A DNA stretch of 64,000 bases. Source: Alkalihalobacillus sp. TS-13 (GTDB lineage Bacteria; Bacillota; Bacilli; Bacillales; Fictibacillaceae). Positions 8,768 through 18,280 of the stretch are shown piece by piece (positions within the stretch are counted from its first letter, which is position 1; the number at the start of each line of letters is the position of its first letter). The stretch covers positions 2,914,001 to 2,978,000 of the forward strand of contig NZ_JAHKSI010000001.1 in the NCBI RefSeq assembly GCF_019720915.1. Reading direction: 5' to 3'. The notes under the pieces were generated by a model, which had not been told where the DNA came from, made no database searches, and worked only from the letters and a program-made list of their open reading frames with translations. A program made the translations under genes and the position numbers.

Positions 8768-9961
8768 CTAATTTACCTTTGCTCCACTCTTAAACTGGTA
8801 TTCGAAACAGGTTTGATAGAGTTGTTCGAGTTCATCTTGTGTCGGGACTCTTGGGTTATTGGCGGGGCTCCCGCTGTCTAGCGCATCGACAGCCATTTTT
8901 CCGATTGCATGATTAAAAGCTGCTTGATCGATACCCCATTCTTTGAGATTCGGGATATTCAACTTCCAGCAAAGCTCTTTTACAGATTCAACAGCAATAT
9001 CAGCCAGCTCTGCATTGGATGTGAATTGATCAGGTAAGAAAATCCGGCCTAAGTCCGCCAATCGATCAATACATGCTTCTTGGCTGTATTCCAACACTGC
9101 CGGCAATAGCATCGCATTGGAATAGCCATGCGGCACGTGGAACAGGGCACCAATCGGCCGGGACATACCATGCACAAGACAGACGGAAGCATTCGTAAAT
9201 GCGATTCCTGCTTGAAGTGCCCCAAGGGACATCGCTTCCCGTGCGTCGATATTTTCCCCGTCATTATATGCTGTAAAAAGATTTTCCACGATCAGTTTCA
9301 TGGCCGATAACGCAAAGGTATCCGTCATCGGGTGGGCTTGTTTTGAAAGATAAGCTTCGATTGCGTGACTAAGAGCATCCACGCCAGTGGCGGCTGTGAT
9401 AGTTTGTGGTGATGAAACGGTCAGCAGCGGATCGACAATCGCCACCTCTGGCATGAATGGCGACTGTTTGATCATCATTTTAATATCGTCAGTTGTATTC
9501 GTAATGACCGTTACATCCGTCGCTTCAGATCCTGTCCCGCCAGTCGTCGGGATTGCGATGTGTGGCAGCGGTTTGTTCATTACTTTTTCTCGATTAGGTC
9601 TGTAGTCACCAATGTACCCCTCGTTGTTTGCTAAGACTGCTATGGCCTTCGCCGTATCGATACAGCTCCCTCCGCCGAGAGATATGACCAGATCACACTG
9701 TTCAGCTTTTAAAAGTTCTAAAGCCTCACTTACATAATGATCTGTCGGCTCAGATTCGATTCCTAGATAAACCTCAGTCTCAACACCTTCTTTTTTAAGA
9801 AAGTCCCGGCATTTCGAGACATACCCGAATCCGTCCATCACTTTGTCACTGACAATGAGTGCCTTTTTACCTTTTACTGCAGCTTCTAATCCTACGTTAT
9901 CAAGAGCTCCACGACCATAATAGATTTCTTGTGGTGTCCGAAGTATTGCGAATTTCTCCAC
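8768..9961 (-). CDS. Iron-containing alcohol dehydrogenase
   Basis: A GTG start with AAGGAGAGG eight bases upstream gives 397 aa, the normal length of the group III Fe-ADH family. The NAD-binding GGGS is at 97-100, and the four metal ligands expected of the family are present: D195, H199, H264 and H278 (GVDALSHAIEAY and HGMSRPIGALFHVPHG). The family interconverts alcohols and aldehydes or ketones with NAD(P). It lies 27 bases downstream of a YjiH-type membrane protein gene and is probably co-transcribed with it. A decayed copy of its C-terminal end occurs at 21612-21690. Confidence 0.93.
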   Translation of the reverse strand: MEKFAILRTPQEIYYGRGALDNVGLEAAVKGKKALIVSDKVMDGFGYVSKCRDFLKKEGVETEVYLGIESEPTDHYVSEALELLKAEQCDLVISLGGGSCIDTAKAIAVLANNEGYIGDYRPNREKVMNKPLPHIAIPTTGGTGSEATDVTVITNTTDDIKMMIKQSPFMPEVAIVDPLLTVSSPQTITAATGVDALSHAIEAYLSKQAHPMTDTFALSAMKLIVENLFTAYNDGENIDAREAMSLGALQAGIAFTNASVCLVHGMSRPIGALFHVPHGYSNAMLLPAVLEYSQEACIDRLADLGRIFLPDQFTSNAELADIAVESVKELCWKLNIPNLKEWGIDQAAFNHAIGKMAVDALDSGSPANNPRVPTQDELEQLYQTCFEYQFKSGAKVN

Positions 9962-9988
9962 TTGATCCCTCTCCTTTTTGATCGTTTG

Positions 9989-11323
9989 TCAGAGTACCAA
10001 ATAAGCGATTGGAGTCACGATGATGAGTGTAAGAATTGTACGTTCAACCCAGATGAGCATCATTTTCCATATGCTGAGCGGGATTTCAGTCGACAGAATA
10101 CACGGAATCAATGCTGAGAAGAACATGATGGCAGATACAGATAAAACACCGATGACAAAGCGCGTGACTAGAGGTGCATCCACGACTAGTAATGCTGGCA
10201 AAAACATCTCAGCGATCTCAATGGCTGCTGCTTTAGCGGCTAGTAACGGCTCTGGAATTTGTAACAGCGCAGTGAATGGATAAAAGATATAGCCTAAAAT
10301 ATCGAAAAATGGAGTGAATTCCGCAAGCATGAGACCAAGCAAACCTACTGACATGATTGAAGGCAGGATCGCCATCGTCATGGTGAAGCCATCCTTCAGA
10401 TTAACCCAGATGTTTTTCTCGAATGTTGGTGCGTTCTTAGCTGCATCCATCGCCTGGGACCACGCACTTTTCACCCGGTTGCCGGTCGGCTTTGGTTCCG
10501 GAGTACCTTCCATACCTTGATAATAGTCATCGCTCATGCTTCTCAGCGGGTAGATGCGGACTGTAATCGCCGTAACTAGAAACGTTACAAACAAGGTCAC
10601 CCAGAAGTATGTATTCCAAATTTCCATCAAGTCAAGGGTGTTTGCTACCACGATCATGAACGTAGCGGAAACCGTTGAAAATCCTGTAGCGATAATGGTT
10701 GCTTCCTTGATCGTGTACTTCCCTTCCTTAAAAACGCGGTTCGTAATCAACAGACCAATCGAATAGCTTCCAACGAATGACGCAACCGCATCAATTGCCG
10801 AACGCCCTGGCGTTCTCCAGATGGGACGCATGATTGGCTGGACAAGGACTCCGATAAACTCGAGCAATCCATAACCTACGAGTAAAGCAAGGAATACCGC
10901 CCCGATTGGCACAAGCAGACCGACTGGGATGACCAGCTTTTCAAATAGGAACGGTCCCATGTTCGGTGTCATCATCCAGGCCGGACCAAGCTTGAACATG
11001 ATCAGAATTGACGCGAACAAACCAAGTACTTTGAGCAACGAGAACACGATTGTGACGTTGTCCTTCCTCCATGTTTTTGAATAAAAAGGATAGGCAGCCC
11101 CAAGTAAAATGACAAGCAGGGCATAATACGGAACCAGCGCAGGAAAGGTAGCCTGAACCCATGTAACGAGATGATCGAGTGGGATTGACGATTTCTCATT
11201 AACCATAATCGGGATGAAAAACATGAAAATCCCGATTGCGCTCAAAAATACGAACTTCCCTAAAGCCGATCTCTGTGATGGCGTAGGAATTTCCGGGTTC
11301 ACCCCGGTATTCATATGGGACAT
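9989..11323 (-). CDS. YjiH family membrane protein (nucleoside-recognition/GATE domain)
   Basis: The 444-aa polytopic protein starts at an ATG with GAGGAGG seven bases upstream. It has about ten membrane segments and a long cytoplasmic loop (about 250-300). Gly-rich helix pairs such as VASFVGSYSIGLLITNRVFKEG resemble the nucleoside-recognition (GATE) domain of YjiH proteins. YjiH proteins are presumed transporters of unknown substrate. Its partner downstream is an Fe-alcohol dehydrogenase, so a small alcohol, aldehyde or organic acid could be involved, but that is a guess. Confidence 0.8.
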   Translation of the reverse strand: MSHMNTGVNPEIPTPSQRSALGKFVFLSAIGIFMFFIPIMVNEKSSIPLDHLVTWVQATFPALVPYYALLVILLGAAYPFYSKTWRKDNVTIVFSLLKVLGLFASILIMFKLGPAWMMTPNMGPFLFEKLVIPVGLLVPIGAVFLALLVGYGLLEFIGVLVQPIMRPIWRTPGRSAIDAVASFVGSYSIGLLITNRVFKEGKYTIKEATIIATGFSTVSATFMIVVANTLDLMEIWNTYFWVTLFVTFLVTAITVRIYPLRSMSDDYYQGMEGTPEPKPTGNRVKSAWSQAMDAAKNAPTFEKNIWVNLKDGFTMTMAILPSIMSVGLLGLMLAEFTPFFDILGYIFYPFTALLQIPEPLLAAKAAAIEIAEMFLPALLVVDAPLVTRFVIGVLSVSAIMFFSALIPCILSTEIPLSIWKMMLIWVERTILTLIIVTPIAYLVL

Positions 11324-11470
11324 CTGAAAACCTCCTCATTTAACGCAATATTCAGACAACTGAGTGTATTTAATACCCACTCTGCTACCCATTAATTTAG
11401 ATATAAGTACTCCAAATCCTCTTTGGTTTATATTTTCTTTTTTTTAATCGAGTTGATTTCCATGAATCTG

Positions 11471-11518
11471 CGCATAAAAAAGGCTGGCCAAACGAGTCAA
11501 TATCCGTTCAGCCAACCT
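11471..11518 (-). terminator. Strong terminator of the hexuronate operon
   Basis: On the minus strand a 13-bp stem (GGTTGGCTGAACG with CGTTTGGCCAGCC) is followed by TTTTTT, twenty bases after the last gene of the operon. Confidence 0.9.
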
Positions 11519-11537
11519 CATTATCATTCAAATTAAT

Positions 11538-12374
11538 TCAAACCCCTGAATAGGCCATGAAACCACCGTCAACCGGAACTGTTGTACCAGTTACAAAACT
11601 TGAATAGGATTCGTCTGCCAGCCAGAGCATGGTTCCGAGCAAGTCTTCAGGTTTTCCAAACCGTTTCATAGGTGTCCCCGTAATAATCTTTTCAGATCTT
11701 GCTGTATGACTGCCATCTTCATTCAGCAGTAGCTTTCTGTTTTGCGTGGTCAAGAAAAAGCCTGGTGCGATCGCATTTACTCTTAGTCCAGCTTCAGCAA
11801 AGTGTACTGCCATCCACATCGTAAAATTATTAATTGAAGCTTTTGCCGCGCTATAAGCAGGTACTTTTGTCATTGGAGAATAGGCACTCATTGAAGAGAT
11901 ATTCAGAATTGCTGGGGACTCTGCTTTCAACAGTGCTCTACCGAATACTTGGCTTGCCAGGAATGATCCGGTGAAATTACTGTCAAAAACACTTTTGAAC
12001 CCATTTTCGTCCAAATCGAAAAATGATTTTTCTTTTTCAATGTCTTCGTGTTTTTCTGAATCCGTGATTGCGTCTGGGTGATTTCCGCCTGCTCCATTAA
12101 TCAATAGATCGATACGGCCGAATGTCTTGATGATTTCTTCTCTTGCGGTTTCTAATGAGATACGATTCAATACATCAGCTACGATGGAAATAGCAGTACC
12201 TCCCGATTCACGGATTTCATCCACCACTTTTTGTCCTTTTTCAGCCGTTCTATTAAGGATCACTACTTTCACACCATGTCGCGAAAGTTCAAGAGCCATC
12301 CGAGAACACAAGACTCCACTACCGCCAGTAACGACGGCGACTCTATCTTGTAAGTTTTGATGCTTGGGAATCAA
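11538..12374 (-). CDS. uxuB: SDR family D-mannonate oxidoreductase (fructuronate reductase)
   Basis: This short-chain dehydrogenase has the NAD-binding TGGSGVLC loop near the N-terminus, NGAGGNH, the catalytic serine in NISSMSAYS and YSAAKAS as the YxxxK motif. Length and the position directly after uxuA match the Bacillus SDR-type UxuB (YjmF), which reduces fructuronate to mannonate. The start is uncertain: TTG 12374 has AAGGAAGG nine bases upstream and is preferred; TTG 12419 and GTG 12383 are in frame. Any of them overlaps the end of uxuA. It is the last gene of the operon and is followed by a strong terminator. Confidence 0.82.
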   Translation of the reverse strand: MIPKHQNLQDRVAVVTGGSGVLCSRMALELSRHGVKVVILNRTAEKGQKVVDEIRESGGTAISIVADVLNRISLETAREEIIKTFGRIDLLINGAGGNHPDAITDSEKHEDIEKEKSFFDLDENGFKSVFDSNFTGSFLASQVFGRALLKAESPAILNISSMSAYSPMTKVPAYSAAKASINNFTMWMAVHFAEAGLRVNAIAPGFFLTTQNRKLLLNEDGSHTARSEKIITGTPMKRFGKPEDLLGTMLWLADESYSSFVTGTTVPVDGGFMAYSGV

Positions 12375-13446
12375 TCTCCTCACCCTTCCTTTTTGTTTCG
12401 TAAGCGTCCCATAATCCAAGCAAATACATGATTCCTAGTGCGCGGTCATAAAGGCCGTAACCTGGCCGGCAATTTTCTCCCCAAATGTGACGACCGTGAT
12501 CCGGTCTTACGTAACCATCATAATTTTGTCGACTTAATTCATCGACAATACCTTGAATATGAATGGATCCGTCCTGTGTGTAATGTGACGTTTCTACAAA
12601 ATCCCCGTTTTCAAAGATTTTTACATTCCGGATATGGGAAAAAGGTGCGCGTTCAGCATATTTTTTCGCCACTTGGACCATGTCGTTCGAAGGATCAGCC
12701 CCCATCGAACCGGTGCACATTGTAATCCCGTTTGAAGGAGAAGCTGAAATTTCTAACAGACGTTCATAACTCGTTTCACCAGTGATGATCCGGGGCAATC
12801 CGAAAATAGACCAGGGTGGATCATCCGGATGTATCGCCATTTTTATACCATTCGCCTCTGCTACAGGTAAAATTTCCTTAAGAAAATGCTCCAGATTACC
12901 CCAAAGTTGTTCTTCATCTACACCCTTATAGGCTTCGAACAGTTCTGAAATACGGGCCATCTTTTCAGGTTCCCACCCCGGTAATGTGAGGTCAGATGCT
13001 TCGGAGACTGTTTGAAGGAGCTTCTTCGGATCCAGATGCTCTACTTTTTCTTTTTCATAAAATAAAGCTGTCGAACCGTCCTCTAATGGATGGAACATTT
13101 CCGTACGAGTCCAATCAAAGATCGGCATGAAATTATAACAGATGACTTTCACTCCAGCTTCGGCCAAATTACGGATTGTCTGTTTGTAGTTTTCAATATA
13201 CTTATCCCGGTCTTTGTCACCTAGTTTGATCGACTCATGGACGTTTACACTTTCTACGACGTCCGTGTGGAATCCGAAAGATTGAATGTATTTCGTTTCA
13301 GCAAGGATCTCTTCCTTTTTCCAAACTTCTCCTGCTGGAACTTTGTGAAGGGCCCAAACGATCCCTTTCACTCCTGGAATCTGCTTGACCTGTTCCAATG
13401 TGACCGTATCATTGTCCCGGCCATACCAGCGAAATGTGATATTCAT
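12343..13446 (-). CDS. uxuA: Mannonate dehydratase
   Basis: The 367-aa protein opens with MNITFRWYGRDND and has segments typical of UxuA: KGIVWALHKVPAGEVW, ICYNFMPIFDWTRTE, MAIHPDDPPW, and a metal-binding C-terminal RPDHGR. UxuA dehydrates D-mannonate to 2-keto-3-deoxygluconate (KDG). The gene follows the KDPG aldolase by 18 bases, and its 3' end overlaps the oxidoreductase gene, in keeping with a single transcript for the uronate pathway. Confidence 0.95.
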   Translation of the reverse strand: MNITFRWYGRDNDTVTLEQVKQIPGVKGIVWALHKVPAGEVWKKEEILAETKYIQSFGFHTDVVESVNVHESIKLGDKDRDKYIENYKQTIRNLAEAGVKVICYNFMPIFDWTRTEMFHPLEDGSTALFYEKEKVEHLDPKKLLQTVSEASDLTLPGWEPEKMARISELFEAYKGVDEEQLWGNLEHFLKEILPVAEANGIKMAIHPDDPPWSIFGLPRIITGETSYERLLEISASPSNGITMCTGSMGADPSNDMVQVAKKYAERAPFSHIRNVKIFENGDFVETSHYTQDGSIHIQGIVDELSRQNYDGYVRPDHGRHIWGENCRPGYGLYDRALGIMYLLGLWDAYETKRKGEEIDSQASKLTR

Positions 13447-13464
13447 AACAAGCCTCCTCTGTTT

Positions 13465-14076
13465 CTAACATTTGTGAACGTATTGCTGGCTTAGTGTTAC
13501 TACAGCTTCATATCCACCCTGTTTATAAGCTTTGTTCAAATCGCTGCCTATCCCTAATGCAACCGCTCCAGCTTCGAGCCAATCGGTCATATTATCCAGA
13601 TTTATCCCCCCTGTAGGCATCAGACGGGCATGTGGCAATGGTCCGTTCACCGATCGGATGAACGATGGATCGAATTCGTTTGCAGGAAACAGTTTGAGTA
13701 CGTCGCATCCTGCTTCCATCGCTTCAACCATTTCACGGATCGTCATACAACCTGGCATGTAAGGTATTCCATGTCTGTTGCATAAGGTGGCGATTTCTTT
13801 GTTGAAATGCGGGCTGACGATAAACTGTGCACCTAATAAAATAGCATTGAGTGCAGTTTCAGGATCAAGAACTGACCCAGCACCTATTAAGGCGTCTTCC
13901 TTTCTCAGCTTACGGATAACTTCATCAACTTGAGGTGTTGTATAAGTCAACTCGATTGTTTGTATGCCGCCTTCTATAGCACCTTTTGCTACTTGAACCG
14001 CTTCTTCCGGATTTTGACCACGAATGACAGCAACAATTTTCGAATCCGTAATCTTCGCCAAAGTAGAATGTTTCAT
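13465..14076 (-). CDS. eda: 2-keto-3-deoxy-6-phosphogluconate aldolase
   Basis: The start chosen is ATG 14076 (MKHSTLAKI...), with AAGGAGG 13 bases upstream; TTG 14082 is an alternative with better spacing. The longer frame to 14139 runs into the repeat array and is not credible. The 203-aa TIM barrel has the class I aldolase residues E42 (TIELTYTTP) and Schiff-base lysine K128 (DVLKLFPANE). It splits KDPG into pyruvate and glyceraldehyde-3-phosphate, the last step of the pathway encoded by this operon. Confidence 0.93.
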   Translation of the reverse strand: MKHSTLAKITDSKIVAVIRGQNPEEAVQVAKGAIEGGIQTIELTYTTPQVDEVIRKLRKEDALIGAGSVLDPETALNAILLGAQFIVSPHFNKEIATLCNRHGIPYMPGCMTIREMVEAMEAGCDVLKLFPANEFDPSFIRSVNGPLPHARLMPTGGINLDNMTDWLEAGAVALGIGSDLNKAYKQGGYEAVVTLSQQYVHKC

Positions 14077-14127
14077 AAACAAAGCAAAACCTCCTTTTTT
14101 GCGTGCCTTTTTTGCGTGCCTTTTTTG

Positions 14128-14345
14128 CGTGCCTGGCACCGTTTGAGAACCATTGAGGCTCTAAGGCTGTTATTTGGTGCCTGGCACCGATTTGAATCCC
14201 TTGTCTCTCAAGGCTTCCGGTTCGGTGCCAGGCACCGATTCGGATCCCTTCTCCTGCAAGGCTTCCAGTTTGGTGCCTGGCACCGATTTGAATCCCTTCT
14301 CCTGCAAGGCTTCCGGTTCGGTGCCTGGCACCGATGTAAGGCACC
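14128..14345. repeat. 48-bp-period GGTGCCTGGCACC array, locus A
   Basis: The 13-bp palindrome GGTGCC(T/A)GGCACC starts at 14176, 14224, 14272 and 14320, exactly 48 bp apart, with a fifth partial copy at 14129. The spacer between palindromes is itself conserved (a CCTTxxxxxCAAGG inverted repeat). Three short TTTTTTGCGTGCC units precede it at 14093-14130. It separates the Zn-ADH and aldolase genes inside the operon. Confidence 0.9.
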
Positions 14346-14363
14346 GATTTAAAGCTTACTGGC

Positions 14364-15380
14364 TTACAACTTAATGATGACTTTTCGGACAGACGATGGC
14401 GGGGACTCCATCAATTTGAACGCTTTTTCTGTGTCATTGATTGAAAATTCATGACTGACCAGGTCTTTAACGTCGAACTTAAGCGTGTTGAAAAGTTCGA
14501 CTACTTTAGGAAAACGATCCGTCTGCAAGCGGGAACCGCAAATCGTCAGTTCTTTTTTCGTGATATCCACCTGTGGAATTTGTGATGGTGAACTATGAAA
14601 TCCAAGTAACACCACTCTTGCAGCTACCGAAGTCACTTCAATCGCCTGTTCGACTGTTTGCGGAAGTCCCACCGCATCAATAACAACATTCGCACCCATA
14701 CCTTCTGTCCAGTCCAATACTTGATTTACTACACTTCCTTCGCCTGGGTTAACTGTAAAGTCTGCTCCCCACTTTTCGGCAAAGGCCAATCGTTCTTCAT
14801 TGAAATCAGAAATCGCTACCTTCGCCCCGGCTTCCTTCGCAACTTTTAAGCAACATAAGCCGATCGGACCAGCTCCTATGATAAAGACCATATCGTCTTC
14901 TTTGACATCGCCACGGTAAACGGACTGCGCCCCTATCGTAAAGGGCTCGATCAAGGCGATTTCAGACCAATCCAGTCTGTCATCCACTTTATGGACAAGG
15001 TGATCAGGAATGGACATTATTTCCCTTCCGCCACCTTCCCGATGGACTCCGTAAACTTCAACATTTACACATACATTCGGTCTGCCCTGTCTACATGCAT
15101 AACATGTCCCGCATGATGTCATCGGTTCGACCACAACTTTATCGCCAACCCCTACCCTCGAAACAGAATCGCCAACCTCCATCACTTCTCCGGCTACTTC
15201 ATGTCCGATGATACGCGGATAGGATGCAAATGGATTTTCACCATGTAGGATATGCATATCTGAACCACAGATCCCCATGGCTCTCATTCGGATTTTGACT
15301 TCGTTAGAACCTGCTAATTCTGGTTCTTCTACTTCTACTACACTTATATTTCCTGGTTCTGATACCTGGATGGCTTTCAT
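14364..15380 (-). CDS. Zinc-dependent alcohol dehydrogenase (MDR family, YjmD-like)
   Basis: Start ATG 15380 has a GGGGGAGAG site; the earlier in-frame start lies inside dctM. The 338-aa protein has the catalytic zinc motif GHEVAGEV, the structural-zinc cysteines CGTCYACRQGRPNVC and the NAD-binding GAGPIGL. It resembles sorbitol/threonine dehydrogenase type enzymes. In Bacillus hexuronate loci a similar enzyme (YjmD) sits beside uxuA; its substrate there is not settled, but a uronate-derived polyol or keto acid is plausible. Confidence 0.88.
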   Translation of the reverse strand: MKAIQVSEPGNISVVEVEEPELAGSNEVKIRMRAMGICGSDMHILHGENPFASYPRIIGHEVAGEVMEVGDSVSRVGVGDKVVVEPMTSCGTCYACRQGRPNVCVNVEVYGVHREGGGREIMSIPDHLVHKVDDRLDWSEIALIEPFTIGAQSVYRGDVKEDDMVFIIGAGPIGLCCLKVAKEAGAKVAISDFNEERLAFAEKWGADFTVNPGEGSVVNQVLDWTEGMGANVVIDAVGLPQTVEQAIEVTSVAARVVLLGFHSSPSQIPQVDITKKELTICGSRLQTDRFPKVVELFNTLKFDVKDLVSHEFSINDTEKAFKLMESPPSSVRKVIIKL

Positions 15381-15402
15381 GAATCTCTCCCCCTCTTTTT
15401 TC

Positions 15403-16677
15403 CTAATCAAATAGACTTGGTAAATACATAGTCAATTGAGGCACAAAGCTTACGAGCAATAGAACAACTAGACTTACACCTAAAAACGGCAGTAAAGCGA
15501 CGGATGCCCTTCCAATCGGTACTTTCCCAATACTAGATGCAACAAACAAGCACACCCCGACTGGTGGTGTTGAAAGGCCGATCATCAAGTTCAGGACCAT
15601 CATGACACCGAAGTGGACAGGGTCCATACCGATTTGGGCAGCAACCGGCAACAGTACAGGAAATAAGATGACAAGAGCGGCAATCGTCTCCATGAATGTT
15701 CCTACGAATAAAAGCAGCAGGTTCAAAAGTAAAATGACAATGATCGGATTCTCAGAGATTGATAGGATTGTATCTGCAACCAGTTGAGGGATTTGTTCAC
15801 TTACAAGCACCCAGCCAAACAGATTGGCGAAACCTACAAGGACCATAATCCCTGCGGTACTTACCATCGAATCTAGTAAAATTTTAGGCAGCTGATGAAC
15901 CTTCAAATCTCTATAAATGAACATTCCGACTAGCAACGCATATACGACAGCTACAATGGATGCTTCAGTTGGAGTGAAATAACCACTTAAGATACCAAAC
16001 AATATGACGACTGTCATCATCAACGCCCAGAATGCACCCCAGAACGATTTAACAATCGTAGGTAACTTTTGACGTTCTCCTTTTGGATATTTACGTTTTA
16101 CGGAAATGATATAAGTGACGATCATCAGTCCGATCCCTAACAAAATACCTGGAATGGTCCCTGCCAAAAATAGATCTCCGATTGAAACGGTGGCAAGAGT
16201 ACCAACGATGATCATCGGTAATGAAGGTGGGATGATCGGACCTATTGTTGAAGAGGATGATGTTACTGCAACAGAGAACGGAGCGCCATATCCCTCTTTT
16301 TTCATAGCTGGTATAAGGACGGAGCCAATACTTGCCGTATCCGCTAGTGCTGTCCCGGAAATTCCGGCAAACCCCATCGAAGACCCGACATTTGCGAGAC
16401 CTAGCCCTCCACGTATATGTCCGATCAAATTATTAGTAAAGGTGATGATTCTCTCGGTGATTCCCCCGGCATTCATCAAGTTACCCGCCAGAATAAACCC
16501 CGGAATACACAATAAAACGAATGAATTGATTCCTTCAAACATCTTTTGTGGAATAATGTTGAGCGGGATATCAACCATCAGGATATAGATCAGCGATGAG
16601 AGCCCCAGGCTGAATGCAATAGGTACTCCTAGAAAGATTAGAACCAAAAAAGATATAAAAAGGATCAGTGCCATCAT
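15403..16677 (-). CDS. TRAP transporter large permease (DctM)
   Basis: The 424-aa protein has about 12 membrane helices and the conserved DctM segments (FVLLCIPGFILAGNLMNAGG, SSTIGPIIPPSLPMI, GLSTPPVGVCLFVAS). It forms the sodium- or proton-driven channel of a tripartite ATP-independent importer. Its start overlaps the DctQ stop (ATGA). The operon context makes a hexuronate or aldonate the likely substrate. Confidence 0.94.
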   Translation of the reverse strand: MMALILFISFLVLIFLGVPIAFSLGLSSLIYILMVDIPLNIIPQKMFEGINSFVLLCIPGFILAGNLMNAGGITERIITFTNNLIGHIRGGLGLANVGSSMGFAGISGTALADTASIGSVLIPAMKKEGYGAPFSVAVTSSSSTIGPIIPPSLPMIIVGTLATVSIGDLFLAGTIPGILLGIGLMIVTYIISVKRKYPKGERQKLPTIVKSFWGAFWALMMTVVILFGILSGYFTPTEASIVAVVYALLVGMFIYRDLKVHQLPKILLDSMVSTAGIMVLVGFANLFGWVLVSEQIPQLVADTILSISENPIIVILLLNLLLLFVGTFMETIAALVILFPVLLPVAAQIGMDPVHFGVMMVLNLMIGLSTPPVGVCLFVASSIGKVPIGRASVALLPFLGVSLVVLLLVSFVPQLTMYLPSLFD

Positions 16678-17153
16678 TGTTCTACACCCTCTTCGTTATT
16701 CTGAGTAATGACATGATAGATGTTCAAGAGACTGTACAATGCTAAAAACGCAAATGTAATCGTCATGCTTGAATAAATGTAAAACATCTTGATCGTCAAC
16801 GTTGCAGATGATTGGTTCTGCCCGATCAATGAAAATTGATAGGCATAATTGATCAGTGAAGCTGAAAAGATTCCCAGCACCAGGTAGATCAAGGCGTCAT
16901 AATACTTTCTGATTTTTTCCGGTAAAATGCTTACAAGCAAATCAACCCTTACGTACTCTCGTTTTTCCATTGCTACAGGTGCTGCAAAGGCAATTGAATA
17001 AATAAATAGAAAACGAGAGAGCTCTTCTGTCCATACGAAGGATGCCGGGGTATACCTCCCCACCACTTGCATCAAAACAACCACGATAAGGGCAGAAAAT
17101 GAAAGTATAGTCAATAGTTTCAGGATGCGGCTCATAATCTTAACGGCTATCAT
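16674..17153 (-). CDS. TRAP transporter small permease (DctQ)
   Basis: Start ATG 17153 with AAGGAGAG upstream gives 159 aa and four membrane helices, the size of DctQ proteins. The family segment FVWTEELSRFLFIY is present. The longer open frame to 17264 has no ribosome site and overlaps dctP. It links the binding protein to DctM. The 107-bp gap to dctP carries a stem-loop. Confidence 0.9.
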   Translation of the reverse strand: MIAVKIMSRILKLLTILSFSALIVVVLMQVVGRYTPASFVWTEELSRFLFIYSIAFAAPVAMEKREYVRVDLLVSILPEKIRKYYDALIYLVLGIFSASLINYAYQFSLIGQNQSSATLTIKMFYIYSSMTITFAFLALYSLLNIYHVITQNNEEGVEQ

Positions 17154-17184
17154 ACAGCTCTCTCCTTTTCTAATTATTGAATAT

Positions 17185-17251
17185 GGCTGGCTCATCATGT
17201 CTACTCTCTGACAATTCATAGTAAAAGAGGAAGACAACTTATGAGCCAACC
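17185..17251 (-). promoter_or_regulatory. Intercistronic stem-loop between dctP and dctQ
   Basis: Two arms of 11 bp (GGTTGGCTCAT and ATGAGCCAGCC on the minus strand) flank a 45-base loop. There is no following T-run, so it is more likely an mRNA-stabilising structure or partial attenuator, which would give more binding protein than permease. Confidence 0.55.
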
Positions 17252-17260
17252 TTACTAAGA

Positions 17261-18259
17261 TCATTCAGCCGATTCTAAAATCTTTTCATATAATTTCAAC
17301 TGTTCTTCAGATAAACTCTTTTCGATGGCAGGTTTCATAGCTTCAGCAAACGCTTCTTGATCTACTTCTACAAATTCCATACCTTCATCTTCTAATTTCT
17401 TTTCATATTCAGCAGTTTCTTTTTCAAATAATTCCTGTCCATATGCTTGTGCTTCTTCAGCCGCTTCTTTTACTGCAGCTTGAGTTTCTTTATCCAAAGC
17501 TTCAAACTGTTTATTTCCTACCACTACATAAATCCAAGAATAGACATGTTCAGTCCTGTTTACATATTTTTGGACTTCATAAAGTCCTGCACTATGAATT
17601 AGGTCAACTGGATTTTCTTGTCCATTAATCACTTTTTGCTGTAGAGCTGTAAATACTTCGCTGAAGTCCATTACTTGAGGTCGTGCTCCTGCTTCTTTCC
17701 ACGCATCCATGAACAACGGAACGTTTGGTACCCGCATTTTGAATCCATTCAGATCCTCTGGTGTTTCGATTGGCTTACTTGATGTCAAATTACGCGGAGC
17801 ACGCATGTGATAATAAAGCGGTGTAACGCCTACTTTCTCTTTGATTGCGCTTTCAATTTCACCACCGATTTCACCTTCTACCACTTTTTTCATATGATCT
17901 TGCCCTTGAAATGCGTAAGGTACTGCTAAAAGGGCTGCTTCTTCTGCCCAGTTCTGCATCGTTTCACCTGAGATCGTCATGTCGACTGTCCCAGCTTCAA
18001 TACTGTTCAAAACCTCTGTCTCCCCACCTAATTGTTCGTTAGGAAAAATTTTGATTTCTAGTTTCCCATTTGTTTTTTCATCAACTAGCTCAGCGAATTT
18101 TTCAGCCGTTTTATGCCAAACGTGATCTTCATTACCGAGATGTCCTAATTTCCAAGTCGTCTTATCCCCTGAACCACCCGACTCATTTGCTCCGCTACAT
18201 GCAGCCAAAGCAAAGACCATGACTGAAACCATCAATAAACTAAACCACTTTTTCATCAT
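17261..18259 (-). CDS. TRAP transporter substrate-binding lipoprotein (DctP)
   Basis: The 332-aa protein has a lipoprotein signal ending LAAC (Cys21) and the DctP fold: TTWKLGHLGNEDHVWHKTAEKFAE at the start of the mature part, and the substrate-contact segment GFKMRVPNVPLF with its arginine that usually binds a carboxylate. Context (uxuA, eda, kdgK) points to an uronate or aldonate ligand. It precedes dctQ and dctM in the same transcript. Confidence 0.92.
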   Translation of the reverse strand: MMKKWFSLLMVSVMVFALAACSGANESGGSGDKTTWKLGHLGNEDHVWHKTAEKFAELVDEKTNGKLEIKIFPNEQLGGETEVLNSIEAGTVDMTISGETMQNWAEEAALLAVPYAFQGQDHMKKVVEGEIGGEIESAIKEKVGVTPLYYHMRAPRNLTSSKPIETPEDLNGFKMRVPNVPLFMDAWKEAGARPQVMDFSEVFTALQQKVINGQENPVDLIHSAGLYEVQKYVNRTEHVYSWIYVVVGNKQFEALDKETQAAVKEAAEEAQAYGQELFEKETAEYEKKLEDEGMEFVEVDQEAFAEAMKPAIEKSLSEEQLKLYEKILESAE

Positions 18260-18280
18260 ATAAATCCTCCTGACTTTAAT

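Noticed and set aside
14128-14345. CRISPR-like regular array
   Set aside because: Spacers are themselves near-identical, so there are no unique spacers; there are no cas genes nearby.
13925-14352. Open frames over the repeat array between Zn-ADH and aldolase
   Set aside because: Same artefact of the 48-bp period; also would extend the aldolase start into repeat DNA.
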